A stretch of 54,724 nt of DNA from Streptomyces canus (GTDB lineage Bacteria > Actinomycetota > Actinomycetes > Streptomycetales > Streptomycetaceae): NCBI RefSeq assembly GCF_001514145.1, contig NZ_KQ948672.1:195701-250424 (forward strand). Reading direction: 5' to 3'. Positions 1 to 8,470 of the stretch are shown here, piece by piece. The notes under the pieces were generated by a model, which worked only from the letters and a program-made list of their open reading frames with translations, made no database searches and was not told where the DNA came from. The position numbers were made by a program, and so were the translations under genes. The first letter of the stretch is position 1. Every line of letters starts with the position of its first letter.

Positions 1-1
1 C

Positions 2-301
2 CTCGCCGACTCCCTCGGCGCGGCCGTCGGCGCCTCCCGCGCCGCCGTCGACGCGGGCTGGTACCCGCACACCAACCAGGTCGGCCAGACCGGCAAGTCC
101 GTCTCCCCGCAGCTGTACATCGCCAACGGCATCTCCGGCGCGATCCAGCACCGCGCCGGCATGCAGACCTCCAAGACGATCGTGGCGGTCAACAAGGACG
201 CCGAGGCCCCCATCTTCGACCTCGTCGACTACGGCGTCGTCGGCGACCTCTTCGACGTCGTCCCCGCCCTCACCGAAGAGATCAACACCCGCAAGGGGTG
301 A
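2..301 (+). CDS. etfA: Electron transfer flavoprotein alpha subunit, C-terminal part (partial)
   Basis: Only the last 99 codons are inside the window; the 5' end lies upstream. The visible part is the FAD-binding domain of EtfA: a GQTGKSVSP segment followed by IANGISGAIQH and AVNKDAEAPIF, which are the conserved adenine/pyrophosphate-contacting stretches of the family. EtfA with EtfB carries electrons from acyl-CoA and other flavin dehydrogenases to the quinone pool. The upstream neighbour is presumably etfB, but that cannot be seen. The stop lies 22 bp from the convergent stop of the SDR gene. Confidence 0.93.
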   Translation, partial: LADSLGAAVGASRAAVDAGWYPHTNQVGQTGKSVSPQLYIANGISGAIQHRAGMQTSKTIVAVNKDAEAPIFDLVDYGVVGDLFDVVPALTEEINTRKG

Positions 302-323
302 GTCTGTTGGACGGCTGCCGGGG

Positions 324-1031
324 TCACCAGGGCAGCGGCCCCTTGGCGTCGAAGTAGCCGCCGGTCGGGCCGTCCGGGGCGACCTGGGCCATGCGGACGA
401 TGATCTCGGCGCCCTCGGCCACGGTCTGCGTGCCGGTGTTGCCGTTCAGGTCGGTCTTGGTGAATCCGGGCTCCACGGAGTTGATCCGCATGGCCGGGAA
501 CGCCTTCGCGAACTGCACGGTGAGCATGTTGACCGCGGTCTTGGACGTCGGGTAGGCGATGCCCGGGTAGAAGTGCGCGGGGTGGTCGGGGTCGGAGAGA
601 TGGGTCAGGGAGCCCAGGCCGCTGCTGACGTTGACCACGACGGGCGCGGCCGAGCGCTGGAGCAGCGGAAGGAAGGCGTGCAGGACGCGGACGACGCCGA
701 AGACGTTCGTCTCGAAGGTGGTGCGCATCTGGTCGGCGGTCACGGTCGCCGCTACCGGCACGCTGTTGTCCTCGGTGCGGGTCTCGATTCCGGCGTTGTT
801 GATCAGGACGTCGAGGCCGCCCGCGGCGTCCAGGGTCTTGGCCGCGGCCTCGACGGAGGCGTCGTCGGTGACGTCGAGCTGGACGAACCGCGCGCCGAGC
901 TCGTCGGCGGCGCGGCGGCCGCGCTCGGCGTCACGGGCGCCGACGTAGACGGTGTGTCCTGCGGCGATGAGGCGGCGGGCGGTCTCGAAGCCGAGGCCCT
1001 TGTTCGCTCCGGTGATGAGTGTTGTCGTCAT
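324..1031 (-). CDS. SDR-family NAD(P)-dependent oxidoreductase
   Basis: Classical short-chain dehydrogenase of about 235 residues. The Rossmann motif TGANKGLG sits at about residues 7-14. The NNAG strand motif, the catalytic Ser in the NVSSGLG stretch and the YPTSK active-site Tyr/Lys pair are all present. The start at 1031 is preferred because the protein then begins MTTTLITGANKG; the open frame extends further upstream but reads there across the divergent promoter region. Substrate cannot be told from sequence. It is divergent, by about 110 bp, from an XRE-type regulator. In actinomycetes this pairing usually means the regulator controls the reductase (inference). Confidence 0.9.
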   Translation of the reverse strand: MTTTLITGANKGLGFETARRLIAAGHTVYVGARDAERGRRAADELGARFVQLDVTDDASVEAAAKTLDAAGGLDVLINNAGIETRTEDNSVPVAATVTADQMRTTFETNVFGVVRVLHAFLPLLQRSAAPVVVNVSSGLGSLTHLSDPDHPAHFYPGIAYPTSKTAVNMLTVQFAKAFPAMRINSVEPGFTKTDLNGNTGTQTVAEGAEIIVRMAQVAPDGPTGGYFDAKGPLPW

Positions 1032-1140
1032 GCCGTCCAGCCTGCTGCGCCGAGGCCCGGTCAGCCAGAAGACCCTTCGTCCTGGGACTGGCGGTACCAG
1101 GCACATCCGCGGCCGCCGGTGTTCACTGAGGAGCATGGCG

Positions 1141-1980
1141 GTGACAGAACTGGGACAGGCGCTGCGGCGCTGGCGCGACCGGGTGCCCCCGGACGCGGCC
1201 GGGCTGCCCTCCGGCGGCCATCGGCGGGCTGCCGGGCTGCGGCGCGAGGAGCTGGCCCTGCTGGCCGGCATCTCGGTCGACTATGTGACCCGTCTCGAAC
1301 AGGGCCGGGCGGTCAACCCGTCCGTGCAGGTCGTCGAGGCGCTGGCCCGGGCGCTGCGGCTCTCGGGGGACGAGCGGACGTACCTCTTCGGTCTCGCGGA
1401 ACTGGTGCCGCCGGGACCGGATGTCGTGCCCGCATTCATCACGCCCAGCGTGCAGCGGCTGCTGGACCGGCTGGTCGACACCGCCGTCGCGGTCTCCGAC
1501 GCGGCCATGACGCTGCTGCTGGCCAACCCGACGTACGCGGCTCTGATGGGCGATCCGTCGGTCCTGCGGGGCTTCGAACGCAACGGTGTGTGGCGCAACT
1601 TCACGGGCATGCCGACCAGAGTGCGGCACACGCCGGAGGAGCGGCGGGACTTCGAGGCGGGCATGGTCGCCGAACTGCGCACGACCTCCGCCCGCTATCC
1701 CGCCGACCGCCAACTCCAAGCCCTCGTGGCGGAGTTGCGCACCAGGAGCCAGCGGTTCGCCGAACTGTGGGACGCGGGGGTCGTGGGCCGTCTCGCCGGC
1801 TCGCACAAGACGATCGAGCATCCGCAGGCCGGCACGCTCACGCTCGACTGCGACCTCCTCCGGGTGGAGGAGAACAACCTGCACATCCTCGTGTACTCGG
1901 CCGAGCCCGGCACCGAGGCCGCCGAGAAGCTGCGGCTGATCTCGGTGCTGGGCACGCAGAGCCTGGTCGAGAGAAGCTAG
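1141..1980 (+). CDS. XRE/MmyB-like helix-turn-helix transcriptional regulator
   Basis: About 279 residues. The N-terminal HTH_31/XRE domain includes the typical actinobacterial string RREELALLAGISVDYVTRLEQGR. It is followed by an MmyB-like ligand-binding domain with LLLANPTYAALMG and WRNFTGMP segments, characteristic of this family. GTG at 1141 is chosen because GAGGAG lies 7 nt upstream; the in-frame ATG at 1135 is almost on top of the same ribosome site. It probably regulates the divergent SDR gene. Its stop is only 5 bp from the convergent end of the GH42 operon. Confidence 0.88.
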   Translation: MTELGQALRRWRDRVPPDAAGLPSGGHRRAAGLRREELALLAGISVDYVTRLEQGRAVNPSVQVVEALARALRLSGDERTYLFGLAELVPPGPDVVPAFITPSVQRLLDRLVDTAVAVSDAAMTLLLANPTYAALMGDPSVLRGFERNGVWRNFTGMPTRVRHTPEERRDFEAGMVAELRTTSARYPADRQLQALVAELRTRSQRFAELWDAGVVGRLAGSHKTIEHPQAGTLTLDCDLLRVEENNLHILVYSAEPGTEAAEKLRLISVLGTQSLVERS

Positions 1981-1985
1981 CGGAG

Positions 1986-4049
1986 CTACTCCTTCGTCTC
2001 GTCCTCCGTGAGGATCTTCACGTCCCAGGGCCCCAGGGGCACGGACTGCGAGTACACCTCGTCCGTCAGAGCGTTCCGCAGGGACGTCGGCACGGCGACC
2101 GACACCGCCTCCCACGACCAGTTGTGCAGGAAGCGGACCCGGCGGCCGTCGCGGGCGGTGGCCGAGGTCGCGGTGACGCTCGGACGGGCCGGGCGCCAGG
2201 TGGCCGGGGCGGCCCACTCGAACACGGCCCGGGCGAAGGCGGGGTCGGGAACGGTACCCACGTAGGTGATACGGCCCGCGCCATGACGGTGTGTCGTGGC
2301 CGCCGGCCAGCGCCCGAAGTGGGGGTGGTCGTAGGTCGCCAGCTCCTCGGCTCCCTGCGGCTGGAGACCGTCGGCCCAGTGCCGGGCGCACGCTTCGGGC
2401 GGCAGGGGGAGACTTTCCGTGCCGGTGACCGGCAGTGGGGCGCCCAGGTTGCTGAACTCGTCGTACGTCACCCCGGCCGCCTCCGCCAGCCTTCCTGGCT
2501 GCGCTTCGGTGCGGGCCCTCGCCTCGGTGTCGCCGTACCCGGTGCGGGGACCCACGATCAGGTGCCCGCCCGCCTCGGCGTAGGCCCTGAGGCGGTCGAG
2601 GGTCTCGTCGTCGGCGGCGTAGAAGGCGGGGGCGACGAGAACTTCGGGCAGTGCGGCCGTCGAGAGCTGCCCGGGGTGGAGGATGCGGGTCTGGAGCCCC
2701 GCGTCGAAGGCGCCCCGGTAGAAGGCGTCGAAGACCGTCTCGTACGACCGCCCGTTCGCACCCCCGTCCGCCAGGGCGAGGGGCGGCTGAGCCTGGAGTG
2801 CCCACTTGCTGGGGCCGTCGTACAGGAAGGCGACATCGGCGTCCGGGGTGAGCGCCGCCGTGAGGTCGCCCGCCTTCTCCAACTCCGCTCCCAGCGTGGC
2901 GAGTTCGCGGTAGACGCGGCCGGGGCGGCCGTTGTGCGGGAGGATGCCGCCCCAGTAGGTCTCGGTGCCGAAGTGCAGGGTGTGCCAGTGCCAGTACTCG
3001 ATCATCGAGGCACCGCGCGAGATCAACGCCCAGGCTGCCTGACGCCACTGGCCGTCATAGGCGGGGCGGTTGTTCCACGGGTAGCTGATGGCCTGGGCGT
3101 TGGTCTCCGTGACCAGGAACGGTTCCTGGCGGGAGGAGTACATGCGGTCGGCGCTGCGGTACAGCGCCCAGGTGCCGTTGGTCGTCCAGTCCTGTCCGCC
3201 GACGCCCGGGTCGGGCAGTTCGAGGGCGTCCTGCATCGTGTAGTACGGGTTGCCCGCGGTGACGTCGAGCCGTTCGGTGAGCTTGTCGTCCTCCACGCCC
3301 TGGCGGTCGTAGGAGATGCAGGTGGTGACGAACTGGCGGGGGCGGGCGTACTCGCGGACGATGTCCGCCTGCCAGGCGATGAACTCGGTGACGAGCCGGG
3401 CCTGGAAGCGCCGCCAGGCCAGGTCGTACTGGGGCTGGGCGTTGCCGTCGGGGGTCCACAGGTCGGCCCAGGTGGAGAGCCGGTGCGACCAGTAGACCAG
3501 GCCCCATTCGCGGTTGAGGGTCTCCACATCGCCGTACTGCGCGCGGAGTTCGTCGGTGAAACGCTGGAACACGCCATGGTTGTGCAGGAGATGGGGGCCG
3601 GGTTCGTTGTCGACCTGGTAGCCGATCACGGCGGGGTGGTCGGCGTACCGGGCGACGATCTTCCGGGTGATCCGTTCGGCGTGGAAGCGGAACGCCGGGT
3701 GGGTGAAGTCGACCTCCTGCCGGGCACCCCAGCCGATGCGCTCACCCGTGCGTGACTCCCCCGCGATCTCCGGGTACTGGCGGGCCAGCCACGGCGGTAC
3801 GGCGTATGTCGGTGTCCCGAGGATCACCGAGATGCCCCGCTCGTGGGCGCCGTCCAGGACGGGCTGGAGCCAGTCGAGGTCGAAGCGGCCGTTCTCCGGT
3901 TCCCAGGTGGACCACACGGACTCGCCGACCCGGATCACCGTGAAGCGTGCCTCGGCCATCAGGTCGAGGTCGTCCTTCAAGCGTTCGTACGGCTGGTACT
4001 CGTGGTAGTAGGCGGCGCCGAAAAGAACGCGGGGTGGAAGCTCGAACAT
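1986..4049 (-). CDS. Beta-galactosidase, glycoside hydrolase family 42
   Basis: 687-residue GH42 enzyme hydrolysing terminal beta-D-galactosides. The TIM barrel begins GAAYYHEYQP. The acid/base Glu is in VDNEPG (about E149) and the nucleophile is in VTETNA (about E315), both intact. A beta-galactosidase trimerisation-type domain and a C-terminal beta domain follow. There is no signal peptide, so it is cytoplasmic and acts on imported oligosaccharides. The start ATG at 4049 has a purine-rich AAGGATG context. It is the last gene of the lacI - binding protein - permease - permease - GH42 operon, 23 bp after the second permease. Larch-wood or plant galacto-oligosaccharides are the likely substrates (inference). 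Confidence 0.94.
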   Translation of the reverse strand: MFELPPRVLFGAAYYHEYQPYERLKDDLDLMAEARFTVIRVGESVWSTWEPENGRFDLDWLQPVLDGAHERGISVILGTPTYAVPPWLARQYPEIAGESRTGERIGWGARQEVDFTHPAFRFHAERITRKIVARYADHPAVIGYQVDNEPGPHLLHNHGVFQRFTDELRAQYGDVETLNREWGLVYWSHRLSTWADLWTPDGNAQPQYDLAWRRFQARLVTEFIAWQADIVREYARPRQFVTTCISYDRQGVEDDKLTERLDVTAGNPYYTMQDALELPDPGVGGQDWTTNGTWALYRSADRMYSSRQEPFLVTETNAQAISYPWNNRPAYDGQWRQAAWALISRGASMIEYWHWHTLHFGTETYWGGILPHNGRPGRVYRELATLGAELEKAGDLTAALTPDADVAFLYDGPSKWALQAQPPLALADGGANGRSYETVFDAFYRGAFDAGLQTRILHPGQLSTAALPEVLVAPAFYAADDETLDRLRAYAEAGGHLIVGPRTGYGDTEARARTEAQPGRLAEAAGVTYDEFSNLGAPLPVTGTESLPLPPEACARHWADGLQPQGAEELATYDHPHFGRWPAATTHRHGAGRITYVGTVPDPAFARAVFEWAAPATWRPARPSVTATSATARDGRRVRFLHNWSWEAVSVAVPTSLRNALTDEVYSQSVPLGPWDVKILTEDETKE

Positions 4050-4072
4050 CCTTCTCCAATACGGTGGTTGGG

Positions 4073-4891
4073 TCAGCCTTTGACTGCACCCGTGGACAGG
4101 CCTTCGAGGAGCTGCTTGCGCAGGACCACGAACAGAGCGACCGCGGGCACGACGGCGATGACGGCTCCGGCGAGCACGAGGTCGTACTGCCGTTGCTCGG
4201 ACACGAACAGGGTCTGCAGGCCGAGCGGCAGGGTGTACTGGGAACTGTCGGAGACCAGCACCAGCGGCCACAGGAAGCTGTTGTAGCTCTGCAGGAACTG
4301 CCAGACGGCGAGCGCGCCCAGCGAGGGCCGCAGCAGGGGCAGCACGATGGTGCGGAAGATGCCGAACTCGCTCGCCCCGTCGATCCTGGCGGCCTCGAGG
4401 ACGGAGTCCGGGACGGACTGCACGATGTACTGCTGCATCATGAAGATCCCGAACGCGGGCGCCACCCACGGCACGATCAGCGCGAACCAGGGGCTGCCGA
4501 GGCCGCTCTTGACGAGGATCACGAACAACGGCACCAGGATCACCGCGAAGGGGACCGACAGCGAGCTGAACATCACGCCGAACAGCAGGCGTCTGCCGGC
4601 GAAGCGGAACTTGGCGAAGCCGTAGCCGGCCAGGGCGCAGACGAACACGGACACGGTGGTGGCGACGAGGGCGACGACCGTGCTCATCAGGAACCAGCGC
4701 CAGAACGGCTGCCCGGACAGCAGGCGTTGGTAGTTGTCGAGGGTGAACGGGTCTGGCAGCAGTCGGGGCGGGTAGGCGAAGATGTCGCCGCGCGGCTTGA
4801 ACGAACCGCTGAGCGCCCACAGCAGCGGGGCCAGGAAGGCCAGGAGCAGCAGGACGAGCGTGCCGTAGAGGGGTATGCGGGTGCGTGTCAT
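4073..4891 (-). CDS. Carbohydrate ABC transporter permease (MalG type)
   Basis: 272-residue inner-membrane permease with about six hydrophobic helices. The EAA loop motif that docks the ATPase is visible as EAARIDGASEFGIFRTIVLPLLRP. It belongs to the CUT1 family. Its ATG overlaps the stop of the preceding permease in a TCATG (ATGA) overlap, so the two are translationally coupled. No ATPase gene is present in the operon, as is usual in Streptomyces where MsiK serves several CUT1 importers (family knowledge). It imports the substrate for the downstream GH42 enzyme. Confidence 0.93.
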   Translation of the reverse strand: MTRTRIPLYGTLVLLLLAFLAPLLWALSGSFKPRGDIFAYPPRLLPDPFTLDNYQRLLSGQPFWRWFLMSTVVALVATTVSVFVCALAGYGFAKFRFAGRRLLFGVMFSSLSVPFAVILVPLFVILVKSGLGSPWFALIVPWVAPAFGIFMMQQYIVQSVPDSVLEAARIDGASEFGIFRTIVLPLLRPSLGALAVWQFLQSYNSFLWPLVLVSDSSQYTLPLGLQTLFVSEQRQYDLVLAGAVIAVVPAVALFVVLRKQLLEGLSTGAVKG

Positions 4892-5829
4892 GCGGACGCC
4901 CTCCCGATGCCGAGGAGCCGGTTGAAGAGCTGGCTGAGGCCGAAGACCAGGACGAACAGCACGACGGCCGCGGCGGCCGCGTAGCCGAACTGCTGGCGCT
5001 GGAAGGCGGCCCGGTAGATGAACATCGTCACGGAGAGCGTGGATTCGGCCGGTCCGCCGCCGGTGAGCAGGTAGGGCTCCTCGAAGATCTGGGCGGCGCC
5101 GATGAAGGAGGTGACGACGACGAAGGCCGTGACCGGCTTCAGCGCCGGGAGGGTGACGGTGGTGAAGGTGCGGACGCGTCCGGCGCCGTCCAGGGCGGCC
5201 GCCTCGTACAACTCCCTCGGCACGTTCTGGAGTCCGGCCAGGAAGAACACGGTGAGGTATCCGGTCCAGCGCCACAGCATGACCAGGGCGATGCTCACCT
5301 TGGCCAGGCTCGGGTCGCCGAGCCAGTCGACGCCGCCGGTGCCGAACAGGGCGCGCAGGATCGAGTTGATCAGGCCGAACTGCCGGTCGAAGAGCAGGCC
5401 GAAGATGAGTGCGACAAGGATCGGGGAGACGACGATCGGCACGAAGTAGGCGGTGCGCCACAGGTCCCGGGCGCGCAGGCCGCGGGTGTTGAGGGCCTGC
5501 GCGATCAGCAGGGCGAGCGGCACGACGACACAGACGGCGACGAGGACGAAGACGGCCGTGTTGCCGAGGGCGCGGTGGAAACTGATGTCGGTGAGCAGGT
5601 TGCGGTAGTTGCGCAGGCCCACCCAGTGCGGGGTGCCGAGGCCGACCCACTCGGTCAGGCTCAGCCACAGCGAGACCGCGATCGGGATCAGCATGAACAG
5701 GACGTAGAGGAGATAGAAGGGCGAGATGAAGAGGTACGGCGCCCAGGTGCGGCGTGGGCGCTGTGCGGTACCGGGGTCGCCGGTGCGTTCGTCGGCGGTG
5801 CGGGCACGGCCCGCGACAACGGTGGTCAC
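4888..5829 (-). CDS. Sugar ABC transporter permease (MalF type)
   Basis: 313-residue CUT1 permease. Six membrane segments are visible, the first being LFISPFYLLYVLFMLIPIAV in part. The EAA loop reads YEAAALDGAGRVRTFTTVTLPAL. The GTG start at 5829 follows a GGAGG-containing stretch and lies 11 bp after the binding-protein stop. The open frame extends further upstream, but there it overlaps the binding-protein gene in another frame, so the internal GTG is the real start. It pairs with the next gene as the membrane channel of the importer. Confidence 0.92.
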   Translation of the reverse strand: MTTVVAGRARTADERTGDPGTAQRPRRTWAPYLFISPFYLLYVLFMLIPIAVSLWLSLTEWVGLGTPHWVGLRNYRNLLTDISFHRALGNTAVFVLVAVCVVVPLALLIAQALNTRGLRARDLWRTAYFVPIVVSPILVALIFGLLFDRQFGLINSILRALFGTGGVDWLGDPSLAKVSIALVMLWRWTGYLTVFFLAGLQNVPRELYEAAALDGAGRVRTFTTVTLPALKPVTAFVVVTSFIGAAQIFEEPYLLTGGGPAESTLSVTMFIYRAAFQRQQFGYAAAAAVVLFVLVFGLSQLFNRLLGIGRASA

Positions 5830-5840
5830 AGCGGGGCCTC

Positions 5841-7178
5841 CTAACGTCCGGCCTGGTCGCGGTAGTCGGCTGCGGTCTGCTTGAGCGCCTGGCGTGGGCT
5901 GACATCGCCGCGGTAGGCGCGCAGGAGGTTGCCGGCGAGGACGTCGAAGAGGATCGACTGGTCGGGGCTCTGGTAGAAGGCCGGGACGTCGGGCAGCAAC
6001 GACCGGTAGAGCCGGAAGAGTTGCTGGCCGCCGCAGAAGTCGTCCTTCGTGGCGTTGAGCTGCGGATCCTCGTACACGGAACGGCGGGTGGGCAGATAGC
6101 CGGTCTCGGTGAAGCGGCGCACCTGTCCCTCGTGGGTGAGCCAGGTGTTGAGGAGGAAGTCGACGGCCGCCTCGGTGTTGGCCTTGTCCTTGACGACGCC
6201 GAAGCCGGTGCCGCCCAGTGCGGCGGTCACCCCGCCGCCCTTGGTGAACCGGGGCAGTCCCCGTACCCGCCATCTGCCCTTCTGTTCGGGCACGTTGGGG
6301 ATCAGACCGTAGTTCTTGTACCAGATGGCCATCGGCAGCCCGACGACCCTGTTCGTCTTCAGGGCGGTCTGCATGGCCGCCCCGTAGTAGTCGGAGATGT
6401 CGATGACGAAGCCGGTGCGCAGTCCCTCGCACAGGAAGCGCAGGGTCTCCTCGGCCTCCGGGGAGTCGAGGACGAGGTTTCCGTCGGCGTCGAAGAAGGC
6501 GCCGCCGCGCTGGTAGAGCAGCATCTGGAAGGACTGGACGACCTGTCCCGTGTCGCTGCCGACCGTGGAGACGACGCAGAGGGAGGCGCCGTGGTCCTTG
6601 TGCACGCGGGCGCCGAGTTCGGCGTACTCCTCCCAGGTGGCGGTGTCCGTGGGGAGGTTCCACTGCGAGAACAGGTCGTCGCGGTAGTAGTAGACGACCA
6701 TCGGGGTGTCCGAGTCGAGGGCGTAGAGCCTGCCGTCCTTGCTGTAGGGGGCGAGGCGGGCGGGGAGCAGGTCGTCCTTCAGGCCGGGGACGGCGGCGAT
6801 GTCGGGGGTCAGGTCGTGCAGCAGCCGCGGGGCGATGTCACCGCGCAGCATGCGCGGGAAGCTGCCGATCTCGAAGCCGATCGCGTCGGGGGTGCCGCGT
6901 CCGGCGACGGCCTGGGCGAGCAGTTTGGTGACGAGGTCGGCGGGTCCGGCGCGGGTGACGTCGAGGTGGTAGCGGAAGTCGGTGAGCCGGTCGGCCTCCG
7001 GTATGCCCTTGCGGAAGAAGTCCTCGTATCCGGGGTCGTGGGTCCACAGGGACAGGGTCACGTCTCCGGAGGTGCGGGCGGTGGTGCTGCCGCCTCCGCA
7101 GGCGGTGAGGGCGGTGGCGGCGCCGAGGCCGAGGGCGCCACGCAACAGGGTGCGGCGGGTCGGGGATGCGGGGAACAC
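5841..7178 (-). CDS. Extracellular sugar-binding lipoprotein of ABC transporter
   Basis: About 445 residues from a GTG at 7178 that has GAGGAG six nt upstream; an upstream in-frame ATG at 7238 is less likely. The N-terminus has a twin-arginine motif (TRRTLLRG), a hydrophobic stretch and a lipobox LTAC with the lipid-carrying Cys at about residue 27. This points to Tat export followed by lipidation. The rest is an SBP_bac_1/8 fold, with segments such as FEIGSFPRMLRGD and GTGFGVVKDKANTEAAVDFL typical of CUT1 sugar receptors. It delivers substrate to the two downstream permeases. Confidence 0.92.
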   Translation of the reverse strand: MFPASPTRRTLLRGALGLGAATALTACGGGSTTARTSGDVTLSLWTHDPGYEDFFRKGIPEADRLTDFRYHLDVTRAGPADLVTKLLAQAVAGRGTPDAIGFEIGSFPRMLRGDIAPRLLHDLTPDIAAVPGLKDDLLPARLAPYSKDGRLYALDSDTPMVVYYYRDDLFSQWNLPTDTATWEEYAELGARVHKDHGASLCVVSTVGSDTGQVVQSFQMLLYQRGGAFFDADGNLVLDSPEAEETLRFLCEGLRTGFVIDISDYYGAAMQTALKTNRVVGLPMAIWYKNYGLIPNVPEQKGRWRVRGLPRFTKGGGVTAALGGTGFGVVKDKANTEAAVDFLLNTWLTHEGQVRRFTETGYLPTRRSVYEDPQLNATKDDFCGGQQLFRLYRSLLPDVPAFYQSPDQSILFDVLAGNLLRAYRGDVSPRQALKQTAADYRDQAGR

Positions 7179-7298
7179 ACGTGACTCCTCACGTGGTGCG
7201 GCTACGGGGAGCGCGGGTGCGGCCGTCCCGGGCGGCACCCGCGGGCAGGGCGGAGCGGGCCTGCGGCATGGGGTGCCGCGGGCCGTCGCGCCGACGGT

Positions 7299-8345
7299 TC
7301 AGCGCAGGGGTGGTGCGGGTTCGCGTACCGGGCCGCTGGAGGCCCGTACGGTCAACTCGACGGGGATGTCGGTACGTTCGGCCGGTGCCGGGCCGCCTTC
7401 GATCATGGCGATGAGCACGTCGACGGCCCGGTCGGCGACCGCGGTGAAGTCCTGGCGGACGGTGGTCAGGGGCGGGGAGAGATAGGCGGCCGCGGGGATG
7501 TCGTCGAAGCCGACGACGCTGACGTCACCGGGGACGGACAGGCCCGCCTCGGCGAACGCCCGTAGCGCCCCGATCGCCATGTCGTCGTTGGCGGCGAACA
7601 CGGCGGTGACGTCGGAGAGCCCGGCCAGTTGCCGTCCGGCCGCGTACCCGGAGGCCGGGCTCCAGTCGCCCTCGACCGGCAGCGGGGGCTCGGGGGCGCC
7701 GGCCGCGGCGAGGGCCTCCCGCCAGCCGCGCACGCGGTCACGCGCGGCCCACCAGTCGTGCGGTCCCGGGATGTGCCAGACCGTGCGGTGACCCAGGGAC
7801 AGCAGGTGTTCGGTGGCGATCCGGGCGGCCACGAGCCCGTCGGCGCCGACGACGGCACTCCTGCCCTGGCCGACCTCGACGCCTTCGCCGAGGCTGACCA
7901 CCGGCACGTCCGCGCTGAGCCGGAGCGGGGCGCCGTCGTCGATCGGCTCGGACAGGACGATCCCGTCCACACCCTGTTCCAGCAGCGCCTCCACGGCGAC
8001 CTGGACCGGCTGCCCCTCCAGCGTTCCGGCCAGGGCGAAGGAGTAGCCCACCCGGTGCATGGCCCGTTCCAGGGCGAGGAGCAGGGTGGAGGGGCCGTAG
8101 AGCGCGCTGCCGAGCGAGACGACGCCGATCCGCCGGTAGCGGCCGAGCAGCAGGGCGCGCGCCGCGTTGTTCGGGCGGTACCCCAGCTCCTGTACGGCCC
8201 GGAGGACGCGGTCGCGCACCTCCGGGCTGACGTGCGGTTCGCCGTTGACGACCCGCGACACGGTCTTCTGCGAGACACCGGCGGCCCGCGCGACCTCGGT
8301 CATGCCGGGGCCTCGCCGCGGACGTCCGGGTCCGGTGACCGCCAT
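7299..8345 (-). CDS. LacI-family repressor of the beta-galactoside operon
   Basis: 348 residues. The N-terminal LacI HTH is MTEVARAAGVSQKTVSRVVNG, with the hinge helix region up to YRPNNAARALLLGR. A periplasmic-binding-protein-like effector domain follows, ending with GFDDIPAAAYLSPPLTTVRQD, the usual family signature. It is the promoter-proximal gene of the operon, 120 bp before the binding protein. Two identical palindromes lie immediately upstream of its start, so it most likely represses itself and the whole operon until a galactoside inducer binds (inference). Confidence 0.93.
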   Translation of the reverse strand: MAVTGPGRPRRGPGMTEVARAAGVSQKTVSRVVNGEPHVSPEVRDRVLRAVQELGYRPNNAARALLLGRYRRIGVVSLGSALYGPSTLLLALERAMHRVGYSFALAGTLEGQPVQVAVEALLEQGVDGIVLSEPIDDGAPLRLSADVPVVSLGEGVEVGQGRSAVVGADGLVAARIATEHLLSLGHRTVWHIPGPHDWWAARDRVRGWREALAAAGAPEPPLPVEGDWSPASGYAAGRQLAGLSDVTAVFAANDDMAIGALRAFAEAGLSVPGDVSVVGFDDIPAAAYLSPPLTTVRQDFTAVADRAVDVLIAMIEGGPAPAERTDIPVELTVRASSGPVREPAPPLR

Positions 8346-8370
8346 GTGCGCGCTCCTCGCCGTAGAACTT

Positions 8371-8384
8371 TGACTACGTAGTCA
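8371..8384. promoter_or_regulatory. LacI-type operator palindrome, copy 1
   Basis: Perfect 14-bp palindrome TGACTACGTAGTCA, 25 bp upstream of the LacI start. With its flanks it reads TTTGACTACGTAGTCAC. An identical copy lies 45 bp further upstream. Even symmetry with a central CG is typical of LacI-family sites. Confidence 0.8.
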
Positions 8385-8415
8385 CAAACCTCCGCACACG
8401 TGCGCCACGGCTCGA

Positions 8416-8429
8416 TGACTACGTAGTCA
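8416..8429. promoter_or_regulatory. LacI-type operator palindrome, copy 2
   Basis: Second perfect copy of TGACTACGTAGTCA, centre-to-centre 45 bp from copy 1. It is flanked on the right by AAA, whereas copy 1 is flanked on the left by TTT, suggesting a full consensus TTTGACTACGTAGTCAAA. Two spaced sites would let a repressor tetramer or two dimers bracket the promoter. Confidence 0.8.
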
Positions 8430-8470
8430 AAACTGTGACAGCCACTCCGGGCCGCGTCAATCCCCTCCGC

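Noticed and set aside
573..3755. Very long plus-strand open frame of about 1060 codons opposite the SDR and GH42 genes
   Set aside because: Its translation is repetitive Gly/Arg/Val sequence with no recognisable domain; it is the antisense shadow of high-GC coding DNA.
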